Positions 1 through 12,299 of a stretch of 64,000 nucleotides of DNA are shown in pieces (position 1 is the first letter of the stretch; the number at the start of each line of letters is the position of its first letter). The notes beneath the pieces are model-generated. The model was not told where the DNA came from and did not search any database. It saw only the letters and a program-made list of their open reading frames with translations. A program made the translations under genes and the position numbers. Origin of the DNA: Hypomesus transpacificus (taxonomy: Eukaryota; Chordata; Actinopteri; Osmeriformes; Osmeridae); the NCBI RefSeq assembly GCF_021917145.1, contig NC_061072.1:14176742-14240741 (forward strand). Direction: 5' to 3'.

Positions 1-106
1 CACTGCTTTTAAAACCAACCAATGAAAATCCACTGTATCTAAAACCAGTCAGTGAGTCCAGAAATGACTGGACTCAATGCCTTTCATTTCTCTGTGTTTT
101 GACTCA

Positions 107-238
<132 letters not shown>

Positions 239-509
239 TGAACAAAGCCGTCCTGTCTTTTATTAGAGTGAGCTCTCAAATGTAATTCAGAGCATATTGA
301 TACAGAAGTTTGAACACATCAAAGGCCCTTATCTTGCTAGTCTAGAATAATCCTGTACATGTGGACAATCTGTTGTAGAGCCCTAGGGGACCAACTACTC
401 CATCTGAACACGCCAGGCTGAATGAGATCCTAATGAGAAACCTCATGAAAACCATTAGGAAAATTATGAAAGTATTTTTAAATGAAAAAAAGAAAGACAT
501 GGCCACACT

Positions 510-530
510 TTTATTTATTCAGCATTTATT
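510..530 (-). terminator. Cluster of candidate poly(A) signals for shank1
   Basis: TTTATT occurs on the plus strand at 510-515, 514-519 and 525-530, which reads AATAAA on the minus strand. The position fits the 3' end of the minus-strand shank1 transcript. It is inferred from the hexamers only. Confidence 0.4.
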
Positions 531-2779
531 TTGACACCTTAGTTATATCTCTATCATATTTTATCTGTATATTGTAATGTTATTTAAAACAAAACTTCAT
601 AAATACCTCTTATCTCTGCTGCATACATGTTCTCATACTGTATATATCAAATTCATTATACTGTATATATTTTACTAGTCCTAAAATATTCTTTTAAATC
701 ATAGACAGTAATGCTTTCTACACAACCGCACATTCATTCCTATATGTAGTTTCTTGAGCGTGTGGTGAACCCAACATTAAGGGCGTCTCGGCATGAGATT
801 AGGAAATTGAAAAGTGCACGTCTACCCAGGAATGCTTGTGAACGGGGTGAGTTCCTCTGGGCTCGTCTGTGAAGCCAGGCGAGGAGTATAGAAAGCATTC
901 ACCTGAAACCAGAACCCAACCAAAAAACACAAACAGATAGCTTCAAATAATTGTCACACTATTTGGAAGACGGAGATTCAGTCATTTTTAGAAATGTTTA
1001 AATACTTAATCTTTAATATAATAATCTGTGTTAAATCATACTATGTTTTGTTATTATTATCATAATCCTCGTCATCATCGTTACATAAACCTACAAAGGA
1101 TGCGTGTAGAAGTTGAGAGAGTTTAGCCATCCCCATACAGTACAGTTCACTGAAGGTTGCTAGACGTGTTATACAAAGCCTGTATTTGTGTGTACATGTC
1201 TCTGAGTGTGTGTTTTCTCTCTCTGATCAGAGGTTTCGAGGAGAGAGCATGAAAAAGGGCAATGTAAGGATTGTCAAGTGTTGCGAAACATACATCCCAA
1301 GATACAAGATGTTTGAATGTTCGAAATCTGTCTTTGAGTTCTAGAGAAGGCATTAAAGAGAGAAAGAGAGGTATAGGGATTTGATATATGTAACAAGGCC
1401 AGCGGACAGACCGACACACAACCACACACTCACAAAGGGAATAGGCTGGGGAGTCAGACGCACAGACAGACAAGCAGTATAAGCCCTTTTCAATCACTGC
1501 ACCTGTGTGAGAAAATAGTCAATGGACTGTGATGTCATCCAAGAGGGCCCCCATGGTCTTGGACAGTGCTTTGCTCGTAAACATCAACAACGCATTTGAA
1601 AAGTCGATCTGCATTGTAACATGATATGATAGCAAACCTGTTCTCTGCTCTCCCTTGCCCCTCTTAGTGGACTTGATAATAGTAAAATGTCAATTCACAA
1701 CACTTTTGAATTATTCGTAAATTGTCCTTACAAACACTATTGAAATGACTCGATGTCGTAACCCTGACCCGTTGCAAATGAATGATTGCAATCAGCACGC
1801 GATACAAAACAAATTAACGATAATCGTTATGAGTCCCGCTTTTTTTACACGTAGGTTTTACTGTACACTGCATGTGTTGTTGTTCTTGCAAAATACATAG
1901 AAAGCTTGTTGGCAAATCACTAGGGGGAGATTAGGGCAAATAACACTATAGGTATCAAAACACTTTTATCAACATCTTTACTTTGTAATTATTTACCATG
2001 AACTTTTGAATGAAGGGCCTTCCTCTGACTAGCTGTCTGTAGGACTGTAACCACACCATGGGCTAATAGTCTCCCACAGCTTCAGATCTGATGGGAGTTT
2101 CTACACACAGGGCCCTGATGGTTAGCTGTGAAGCAGCAGCGCTCGAGGAACTGTTTCCTGGGACAGGAGCTTCAGCAGCTTCTCAAACTCACAATTCTGC
2201 CTTCAAGTTTTCCTTGGTGCTGCCAAGCAGCAGATGGAGTGAGAATGTCCAGTCAAATGTGTGTGTGCGTGTGTTAGTGTGTGTGTGTGCACGTGTGCAT
2301 GGACGAATAGCTTGCGAGCACGTATCAGTTCATGTTAATTAAAAGCCTTTTCATCAGTAGTTGTACTGTGTAATAATTGAACCCTATAAGATAAGACCGC
2401 AAGTCTTACATTTTGTACCCTCTTTTGACCAACACGTGCAACCATTGATAAAAAAAACAAAAACAAAGTCATTGTCCATCACACAAACTGAATCTCTGAC
2501 AGCTTGATTGTCCATCATGAGCCTTCGTCCCACAAACAAACGGCTTGTGTCCACGCACTCGTCTTCTCTATATCTCTTCTCATCTTATCATTCTCTCAGC
2601 TTTGAGTCACCTCCTCCCTCACTCTGTCAGTCTGGGCCTCGGGGAAGAAGGGGCTAGAGACAGGCGAGGGAGAGGGCAGCCTGGAGAAAGAGGGAGGGAG
2701 CACATCCAATAAGAAGAGAGAGGAAAGAAAAGGAGAAAGACTGCTGTGAGTGGGGAGACGGTTGAGAAGACACAGAGGG

Positions 2780-2820
2780 AGAAGTAGAGAGAGAGAGAGG
2801 GGAGAGAGGGGAGAGAGGGG

Positions 2821-2851
<31 letters not shown>

Positions 2852-2869
2852 AAGGAGGGAGGGAGGGAG

Positions 2870-2912
<43 letters not shown>

Positions 2913-3010
2913 GGGGAAAGGAGAGAGGGGAGAGAGGGGGAGGGAGAGAAAGTAAAAGAGGTAGAAAGAGGACACAGAGAGGAGAGAGAGAGAGAGGGAG
3001 ACAGAGAGAG
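2780..3010. repeat. (GA)n / GGGA polypurine tract
   Basis: About 230 bases of almost uninterrupted purine on the plus strand (pyrimidine on the shank1 sense strand), with pure (GA)n cores at about 2820-2845 and 2875-2910. It lies about 300-500 bases downstream of the shank1 stop codon. Confidence 0.9.
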
Positions 3011-3310
3011 CGTGAGCGAGCAAGAAAGAGAGAAGGATGAGGTGAAAGATGGAACGCTAAAGATCGAGATGGCAAATAAAGAGAAAGAGTAACTTATCAG
3101 ACCACATCTAGCGACTAAACTCTACCAAGGGAAGGGGGATGGACCCAGCTGGCGCGCAACGAAGGAAAGCTACACCCGTCTTTCCTTCTCCATCCGTCCT
3201 TTCCTTCTCACACTTCCACTCTTCCTCGGCCCCGCCCCCCATCCAGCCGAACCTGCTGCCTTGGGGGAGGAGTCTGTCCCCCCCCCGCTCCGCTCCGCTC
3301 CGCTCCTCCC

Positions 3311-6300
3311 TCACCTGTCCGTCAGCTTCTTCAGTGCTCTCTCGATGTTCATGCGGTGGCCCACGCGCGTCACCCCCAGGTCCAGGAAGTCATCCTTGGT
3401 GAGGGACGGCAGGTGGGAGCCGTCAATCTCGTTGTCCAGGAAACGCTCCCTGTGCTCGCCCAGGTTCAGGTAGGCCAGCCAGTCGGCCACATCGTACTTG
3501 GTCCAGTAGGACAGGGGCTTGACGGCGAAGGGCTTGGCCGGCGGCGGTGGGGTGAGGTGGGGGTAGCTGAGGCAGGGCGGGGTGGGGGGCAGGTGCATGG
3601 AGGGGGAGGTGGCTCCGGACAGGAACTGTGTGGGCGAGAGGGAACGGGCGCCCAGCAGGGGGTTGAGCGGGGCCGTCGCGGCCAGGTTGAACAGGGGAGG
3701 GGCGGAGGGGTTGTAGGTGTCTCCTAGTGGGTGTCCCGGGGAGGGGGGAGTGAGGGGGCCCGGGAAGTCAAAGGGGTTGCTGTAGACGGGGGTGCTGGGG
3801 AGGATGGGGAGGGAGGAGGGCCGCTGGGGGGCCGGGGAGGCGTGTTCGCTGGAGTAGATGAGGGGGCTGGGGGCGCGGCGCCGCGTGACGGACGAGCGCA
3901 TCTCCGGGCTGGGGTTGAAGTCGAACGTCTTGGTGCGATACTTGGAGCGGTGCTTGGGCGACGTCGGGTACGGGGAGTAGGTGGGCGAGGTCGGGGGGTG
4001 GGAGTGGATGGGGGAGGTGGGCATCTGGGGGGAGGGCGAGCGCGTCCAGTTGGGCTGGAGCGGGGGCTGGGAGGACGGGGAGACGGAGGGGGTGGCGGTG
4101 AGGTTGGGGGCGAAGATCTGCTGGCGGTGCTGGGGGGAGGAGGTGGGCAGGGGCGAGGTGGAGCGGGTCGTGGGGGGGCTCTGGAACACGTCGGAGAAAT
4201 CCGCCGAAAATCTGAAAGAGACAAAAAAAACGAAACACGTCCAGCTGTTCTCATGCAGAGAGGATGGTGGTGTTTCCAAAGTTCCATATGGTTACAACTG
4301 AGAAGAACGGACAAAAGCCATGTACCAGGTGCACTGCACGTTGCTTTGGACAGATGAGTCTGCAAAAAGGACCGACATGTAAACGAACACATCTAGAAGC
4401 ATCTAGAAGCAACGGTCTTACCTCTGCGTGCTGGGCAACCTGGGACTGTTGCTCCACTCCTCCAGACTTTTGTTGCCCATCTGCTGCAGCTTGGAGCTCA
4501 GTTCATTGATGATGCTGGCCTTCACGCCGGCCAGGGGCGAGGGGCCCCTGCGCCCTTCCAGCGACACCCCGGCCCCGGCCCTGGCGACCCCCCCGCCCCT
4601 CTCCGCCTCCGCCGCCTCCCCCCAGGCCGCTCCCTGCGGTCTCTCCAGGCAGGCAGCCAGGGTGGAGCCGAAGCCCTCCTCCATCTTGGAGCGGCTCGGC
4701 TTGCGTCTCTTCTCCTCTGCCGCTCCGCCCGCCTCCGTCCGGGGCTCGCCTTCCTGGGGGGGCGGCCGGTGCGGGTGGTGGTGGAGGGAGGGGGGGTTGG
4801 TGCTGCTCTGCCGGCGGAGGACCGCTGCCGTGGCCCCTTCCCGCCCGCCCCCCGCGCTCTCCTTGCTCGGGGGAGTCTTTGGGTACGCGGGGCCGGCGGA
4901 CTTGGGGTTGTGGTGCACCTCGAACGTCTGGCCGCCCGTGTAGCTCACGTAGGGATCCGTGTGCTCCACGCCTCTCTCTCCCTCTCCTTCTCCTCCTCCA
5001 CCCCCTCTCTCTCCTCTCGCTCCGCCCACCCCCAGGATGTCCAGGGGGTGGTCGCTGCTGCAGTGGCTGTCCAGCTCCTCGATCCCAGAATCCACCACGG
5101 CGTCCTGCCAGTCTCCAGTCTTCACCATGGAGGGGTGGTGGTGGTGGTGGTGAGGGTGAGGGTGATGGTGAGGGTGAGGTTGGTGGTGATAGTCTCCGGC
5201 CATGCCGCCCGCGCCCATGCCCGCCTTGGCGGTTGCCGAGGGTACGCCGTAGTCCAAAGCGGCGGCGCCGGCGGTGGTGGTCGTCGCGGCGACCGTGGCG
5301 GTCATTGTGGTGGTGGCGTAGGTCATGGTGGTGGTGAGGGTGGCGGCGCCCCGGTCCTGGGCCAGCGGCATGACCGGGTTACCGGGGTTGAAGTAAGGGT
5401 GGGCGTGGGACATGGGCTGGGGTCTGTGGAGCGAGAGGGCAGGCTGGATGGTGCTGGAGGAGGTGGATGGGGGGAATATCTGGGGCGAGGGGAGGGAGGG
5501 CGAGAGGGCGGACTGGGTGAGGTTGGCCACCTCGCTGTCGTAGGAGGTGAGGCTGGAGGCGGCCGAGTCGCCGGCCTGGGGGGAGGGCAGCGGCGCGTTG
5601 GAGGGGAGGCCCCCGGCCGTGGTCACTTTCGGGGCGGGGAGGGGCGGAGCTGGGGGTGGGACTGAGGAGGAGTGTTGGGCCGGGTGTGGGTGCTGCTGTG
5701 GGTACCTCTGGAGGTCCCTCTGGCCCCTCTCTGAACCGCCGTTGGCAAACTGTATCGGAGGGGGCAAAGGGTCCACAAAGACAAACTCGTCATCCTGGTC
5801 TATGGAGGGGGCCGGGGGAGGGAGGACCATGAGCCCCAGCCCCCCCGCCCCCCCTGCCTCTCCTCTGGGCTCGTGTGCGTGGGCCGGGGCTCCGGGGAGG
5901 GTGTACTGGGGGACGTAGTTGGCATTGGGGCTGCTCTCCATCTGCAGGAAGGAGGGTCTGCGAGGGGTGGGCTGAGGAGCAGGGCCGACAGGCTGAGCGG
6001 GTGCCCTGCTCTCGTACACCTCTCTCTCCCTGGGAATCTGTTGGTAAAACTGGGACTGGTACTGATTGGTTCGGTCCTCCGAAAAGCGAACCCGGAGACC
6101 CTCCCTGGCCCCGCCCTCCTTGTCCCTCTCCATCCTCTCGGCCCCGCCCCCGGGCCCCCCACCGCCACCCCCTCCCAGGCGCAGTATCCGTGGCGACTGC
6201 GGGCGGCTCAGGGAGGGCGGCAGGGGGGTGGCGGAGGGAGAGGTGAGATGGAGAGAGACGGGGGAGTTGTAGGCGGACTGCGTCGGCGTGGGGAACAGCG

Positions 6301-9300
6301 AGGGGGCCGGGGTCTGGACGGGGGTGCTGAACGAGCCCACGCTCGACATCTGCCGGCCGAAATGGCGCTCCTCGCGGCGGGTGCGCCGGTCGTCCTTGAG
6401 GGCCCTCTCGCGGGCCGCCAGCGCCAGGCCCAGGGGCGACGACGGGTCAAGAACCTTCCCCGTCAGCGGGTGGATGAAGGTGGTGGTCGGCTGGCCGTAG
6501 TTGGAGGGTGCCGACCTTGGCTGGCCATCCTGACCCAGGATGGGGGAGGAGTACTCGGGCAGGCCGAAGGCCGGCGGCATGCTGCTGGCGTAGTTGATGT
6601 AGTTGTCCGCGGAGAACATGCCCTCGTCGATGGATTTGGAGGGGCGCAGGCGGGGGGCGGGCACTTCCATCTGGGAGCCCTGAGCCAGGGAGACGGGTGT
6701 CCTCGCCCCGCCTCCCCCCTCTCCGGCCCCCTCTCCCTGGACATCGTCCTCGGAGGACAGGAAGAACGAGGCGCTCCTCCGCCTCATGTCCCTCAGCCTC
6801 TCCCGGTCCCTCCGGGCCGCGCCCACGAACGCAGCCCCCAGCTGCGTGCTGAAGTCCAGGCTCTCCAGCTCGTGCTGGCTGGGGAGGGACGGGCTGCTGG
6901 AGGATGGCGGCAGGGGGGCGGAGGCTGGAGGGGGCTGGGGCTGCGTGGGGACCAGGGGCAGGGGCTGCCCAGGGGCTGGGATGTCCGGGGAGGCTGGGGG
7001 GGAGGCGGGGTCGTCGGGGTCGGGCGGGGGCTCCGCCTCCATGCTGCTGCCTTGGCTGCTGCGGCCGCTGCTGCTGGTGGAGGGGGCCTTGACGATGATG
7101 GTGGGGATGGGGATTGAGCTCTTCTCCTTGGATGCGCCGCCTTTGGCGCCCTGGCCCCCGCGGTGGTGCCTCTGCCCGTCCTCCACCTTGGACTGCTTCA
7201 TCAGGGCGCCCTTCCCCCCTCGCCTGGCTCCTCCGCCCTGCCCGCCCCCTCCTCCCCCGCCCCCCTCCTCCCCCGCCCCCCTCCGCCCCGCTCCCTGGTC
7301 GCCGCCTGGGGGTGATGCGGCGCTGGCGGCGCCTGCGTTTTGGGCGCGGCGCTCGTGGGCGGCGTGGCGCTGCTGTAGCCCCTCCTCAACCCCCCCATTT
7401 TTCCCCCGCCCCTCCTCGGCACCTCAGGCTCCTCGGCGTGGGCACCGGGGGCTCCCCTGCGCAGGGTGGGGGCCATGACATTCTGGTTCACACCCCCAGG
7501 GGCCCCTCTGTCCCAGGCCTGGGAGTGGTGCTGGTAGTGGGCTTGGGAGGTCGGGGGTAGGGCCATGGCCGGCTCCCCTCTCCGGCCAGAGTGGGGGCCG
7601 GCAGACAGGGGCGGCTCCGGGGCGGAGGTGTTAGGTGGGGGCGGGATGTCCTCGGGGCCCGGGACTGACAGGCTCCGGGCCAGTTTCACAGCAGGCGTGT
7701 GAAGATACTGCCTCTCCTCTTCTGTCACACCTGAGCAAAACCAGACAGTGTTGTTGACTTGGTTCATTATTCAGCCTACCTCACATCAAACTGGTGCATT
7801 AGGCCAAAGACATCCATCACAACAAACAGACACAGAGATCAGGAAACGCTACTTTTCACTGTTTACAACTGTTCCTGGACGTGGCCTTCAGACAGGTTAG
7901 CCGTACCGATTGATTTCTGGCGCAGCATCACGCCGTGCGGAGTTCCATGGCCGGGCGGAAACTGGGCGTGGTTATACCCGAACCCTGGACCGGGCGCCAT
8001 CATGCCGGCTGCTGACTGGTTGAAGGCGTGCTTCAGGTCCAGACAGCAACACAACACAGAAGCAGCAGGCGGAGAGGACGGGAGAAGATTTACATAACAT
8101 TTTATATTTGGATTCATTTTGAAGATTTTGAAGCTTTATTTGACATACAAATAGCCTATACAGAACTACAGCAGAAGATCAAGGATAAGAAGTGCATGGT
8201 TCAAACAGTATTCTGGTGATCAGAGTCAAGGAATGGTCCGTATAAAGATGAATGACTCTGGTAAATGAACAAATCTTTTCTCAGATGTGAAAATGAACCA
8301 GTTTGCTGGAGCAAGATTACGTGTTGTGGTATCGGTGGTCAAACAGAAGGTTTCTTCAGGCACAATGTCTCAAGGAGGGATATCATACTGATGTGATGAG
8401 TGATGTGATAAAGGGCTGTGATGGAATGGTGCGACGGGGGGGGAGATGTGATAGAGGAATGAGATGGAGGCGTGTCCTGGGGGGGTGCGGCACCTCGTTA
8501 GGGACGATGCTCTTGCTCCGGTCTTTCTTGCCCCCGTGACCCCGCTGGCCCTGGCCATCAGAGGTGCTGATTGTCTGCTGAGCAGCTGCCAGGATCTCAT
8601 CTAGTTTATCTGGAGGGGAGGGGGGGGGGAGGGTGAGAGGGGGGGGAGACGGAGAGAGGGGGGGAGGCGAAAGAGAGAGAGAGTCCATTACCCGGGCGGC
8701 GAAAAAGTAAGCCAAATGGATGGAGCGCTGTTTTCTTTTTTGACCAGTTCAAACATCCTCTTTATGTAGCAAAAGGCTGGGTTGGAGGAGCGAAGCTGAG
8801 GGGGCCGACTAGGTGGGGGAGGGTGGGGGGAGGGAGGGAGGGGGGTGAAGTCTTACTCAGCGCCATCTGATAGACTGTCCTTTTCTTATCTGGCACCTGC
8901 GAGGTCTCGTACTCTGAAAAGCAGATGGAATTATTCGACGGATCAAACCAGAGAACGATTCTTAATTAGGGCTGGAGGGCTGATGTGATAAGAGAGATAT
9001 TCACCTGCTTTCTTCTTCCAGGGAGAGGCCGCTGGAGCGTACATCATTTGAGAGAGAGAGAAAAACAAGAAAGAAAGAGAAAAATAGGTTGTTTTCCACA
9101 ACTCTGGCCATCTGCACGAAAACCAGTCGATGATAATGAGATACTGAGCGTACTTTGACAACAGTAATGTAGACAGGGGTGATGATGAGGGGGACGAGGA
9201 GGGCGGCGGTGGTGGTGGTGAGGACGACAACAATGGCAATGACATCACAGAAGGCAAGGCCTGTCGCACCTTTCTCCACTGGTGGGGGGTCCGATGGGAT

Positions 9301-9637
9301 AGCAGAACAGAGAGAAGAGTCGGTTAACATTGGTGCTCATTATACAAAACCACACCAACCGGCTTCGTAAAACTGCTCAGTATGGGAGCATTTTCACTGC
9401 CTCGCTGGACTGTCGGAGGTTTGGGGGCTCTATCGACACTGGAGAAGGGCCGTCCATGACACAGGCCAACTCATTCATCTGTCAGTAATTAAGCTATTAA
9501 ATCACACCAATACTACTGTAGATAATGACCTGGCTCTCTACATCAACTCGATACATATTTTATGAACGATTCAGATTCCCTTTTCTTTTTATGCCATCGT
9601 GCAGAACCTTGGAGTGCACAAATTCATTTTCTGTCAC

Positions 9638-9707
<70 letters not shown>

Positions 9708-9829
9708 TCTCTCTGTCTTTTTCATCCCCCTCTCCGCTGCAGGCTTACCCATGTCTTCCAGCTCTGAAGTCATTGATTTTGAGCGCAGGGCGATGGCAGG
9801 GGGGGTCAGCCTCTTAGCTTGCTGGGGGG
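3311..9829 (-). CDS. shank1: SHANK1 postsynaptic scaffold, C-terminal half (partial)
   Basis: SHANK1 is a scaffold of the excitatory postsynaptic density. Exons on the minus strand: 9749-9829, 9005-9031 (27 nt), 8857-8913, 8494-8609, 7907-8030, 4422-7730 and 3311-4211. All splice phases agree. The SHANK1 subtype follows from KLDEILAAAQQTIS, MLRQKSIG, RSLSVPGPEDIPPPP, SKSIDEGMFSA, LPPPAPSID and SSLTSYDSEV, compared with remembered human SHANK1; SHANK2 and SHANK3 differ there. PLPPPIQF fits the Homer-binding PPxxF motif. A SAM domain (from about WTKYDVADWL to GVTRVGHRMNIERALKKL) ends the protein six residues or fewer before the stop. A His-rich tract lies in the large exon. Ankyrin, SH3 and PDZ exons are absent; they would lie beyond 9829, where there is an N gap. 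The 3.3-kb exon changes frame once at about 7220-7330, in a G/C-rich low-complexity stretch, probably a one-base loss in the assembly. Confidence 0.9.
9645..9719. repeat. (CT)n microsatellite in shank1 intron
   Basis: A CT dinucleotide tract on the plus strand with two GT interruptions. It lies just downstream of the 9749 donor on the minus strand. Confidence 0.95.
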
Positions 9830-9936
9830 CTGCCAAAAGAAACACACACACACACACACTTACCATTTATCACTTTGTTACAAGAAAAAAACAACATTCA
9901 GTTGTTAACAACACTAGAGCAAACATGGCATTTCCC

Positions 9937-10436
9937 NNNNNNNNNNNNNNNNNNNNNNNNNNNNNNNNNNNNNNNNNNNNNNNNNNNNNNNNNNNNNNNN
10001 NNNNNNNNNNNNNNNNNNNNNNNNNNNNNNNNNNNNNNNNNNNNNNNNNNNNNNNNNNNNNNNNNNNNNNNNNNNNNNNNNNNNNNNNNNNNNNNNNNNN
10101 NNNNNNNNNNNNNNNNNNNNNNNNNNNNNNNNNNNNNNNNNNNNNNNNNNNNNNNNNNNNNNNNNNNNNNNNNNNNNNNNNNNNNNNNNNNNNNNNNNNN
10201 NNNNNNNNNNNNNNNNNNNNNNNNNNNNNNNNNNNNNNNNNNNNNNNNNNNNNNNNNNNNNNNNNNNNNNNNNNNNNNNNNNNNNNNNNNNNNNNNNNNN
10301 NNNNNNNNNNNNNNNNNNNNNNNNNNNNNNNNNNNNNNNNNNNNNNNNNNNNNNNNNNNNNNNNNNNNNNNNNNNNNNNNNNNNNNNNNNNNNNNNNNNN
10401 NNNNNNNNNNNNNNNNNNNNNNNNNNNNNNNNNNNN
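9937..10436. other. Assembly gap, exactly 500 N
   Basis: Unknown bases run from 9937 to 10436. A round length of 500 is typical of a placeholder inserted when two contigs are joined, so the true distance and even the adjacency are unknown. Left of it lies a truncated shank1; right of it lies a complete a1cf. Confidence 0.98.
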
Positions 10437-11269
10437 TCTCTCTGATTGGACACAAACAGACAGCAGACAGAGGGGGGCTCGAGTGTTGCACTGCTGCTAG
10501 GTTTCTGTTCTGTTAATCATTACTCCTCAGACCTTCAGACCCACTCCCCAATGAGAGCTGCCTTTCTCTCTGCCTTGGTCTCTGCCTCTACCTCTGTCTC
10601 TGCCTTAGTCTCTGTCTCTGTCTCTGCCTCTACCTCTACTTCTGTCTCTGCCTCTCTGTGTGTCTGTCTCTCTTTCTCCATCTCTTTCTGTATCTACATT
10701 TGTGTAGCTCCCACAAATACTGTCTCTCTTTCTTTACATGTCCTTCCAAAACACATTCACACACACATCATCAGAAACTCAAATACACACACATACTCTC
10801 AGAGAGGCGTTTCATGACACGGGACGACATGTAAGTCAACATGTTTATTCCAGTATGCATCAGGGAAATCACAAGTCTTGAGAGACATGACCATGATGTG
10901 GTTCCATATATATATATATATACATGTGCGTGTCTGTCTAATCTCTTATCTTACATCAGAGAGCTCCAAAAGCTACATGAGCACACTAAAACTATGTCAA
11001 AGTTGAACATAGTTAATAATAGGTGTTTCTTGGCAAACAAGTGGCCTGTGGATGTGTGTTTCCCTCATGCATGCATACGTGTGTGCACGGGAAGGTTCCC
11101 GCCTGCGCGCAAATGTTTGTGTTTGTGCTCAAAGTCTTTGTGTTGCTCTCCCGAGGACGTATGTATGTGTGTCATTGCTGTAATCCCAGTGTGTGTTGTG
11201 GTCTGTGGTCTAATTTCAGTGAGCACCCCTAATTCTCCTGATTTACTGCTGCTGCTACAATCACTCTCA
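10437..11269 (+). other. 5' flank / candidate 5' UTR of a1cf
   Basis: No coding exon is seen. It holds a degenerate CTCTGTCTCTGCC pyrimidine repeat at about 10555-10700 and a short (TA)n at 10908-10921. An acceptor-like TTTCAG ends at 11219, so bases 11220-11269 may be the 5' UTR part of the first coding exon of a1cf, spliced to an unseen upstream exon. Confidence 0.4.
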
Positions 11270-11409
11270 ATGGAACCCAATCACAAATCCGGGGACGGCC
11301 TGGCGGGCATGCAGAAAGAGGCGGCACTGCGCACTCTCATCCAGCGCACCGGATACCAGATACTACAGGTAGGCAGAGGCTGAGGAGACAGACAGACAGG
11401 CAGATAGGC

Positions 11410-11503
<94 letters not shown>

Positions 11504-12228
11504 ACAGACAGGCAGACAGGCAGACAGACAGGCAGATAGGCAGACAGGCAGACAGACAGACAGGCAGACAGGCAGACAGGCAGACAGGCAGACAGACAGA
11601 CAGATGGAAATGTTATGTCAGGGGGTGATCAGTGATGGGAAGAGGGCGCCTCCTTGTGGCGGGAGACAGACATGTCTGGGCCTGCCTGGGTCTGAACGAT
11701 TGAGTGGGAGAGCAGGTTGTGGAAGCTGCCAACACAGTCTGGGAGAACTGGTCGCTAATGAGCGCACCTTCCCCGAGTCCGGGGTAGTGGACAGAGCCTC
11801 TAGGCTCTTCTTATCTGGCACAAAAGCTGTGGGTGTTGGAACAGGATACATGATGTGCCTGTGGGCATTATGTGTGTGTGGGTAGTGGTAGAAAACCTGA
11901 ATGTCCTCTGAGAGGCCATTTGTTGTGCAGCACAGAGCATGTGTGTGTGTGTGTGTGTGTGTCTAGGAGAATGGTCAGCGGAGGTATGGAGGACCTCCGC
12001 CGGGCTGGGAGGGCCCCCCCCCAGAGCGAGGCAGTGAGATCTTCGTGGGGAAGCTGCCCAGAGACCTGTTTGAGGACGAGCTGGTGCCCCTCTGTGAGAA
12101 GGTACATGACACACACCACGGAGGAACACATCAACCTCTGGAAGGGTTTGATGCAGTGAAAGCTGGATCAAACTGTACTCTTCTACATTTTGTATTGAGC
12201 AGATGCTTTTGGCTCTGTTCCAATCTGT

Positions 12229-12299
<71 letters not shown>

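Noticed and set aside
4769-7117. Long plus-strand open frames (for example 4769-5665 and 5873-7117) opposite the large shank1 exon
   Set aside because: They are antisense shadows of a GC-rich coding exon: Gly/Arg/Val-rich, no recognisable domain, no splice context.
3311-9829. Assignment to shank2 or shank3
   Set aside because: KLDEILAAAQQTIS, SKSIDEGMFSA and SSLTSYDSEV are SHANK1 features as I recall them; the SAM domain alone would not decide.
9562-10516. Open frames spanning the N gap
   Set aside because: They exist only because N codons are not stops; the sequence is unknown.
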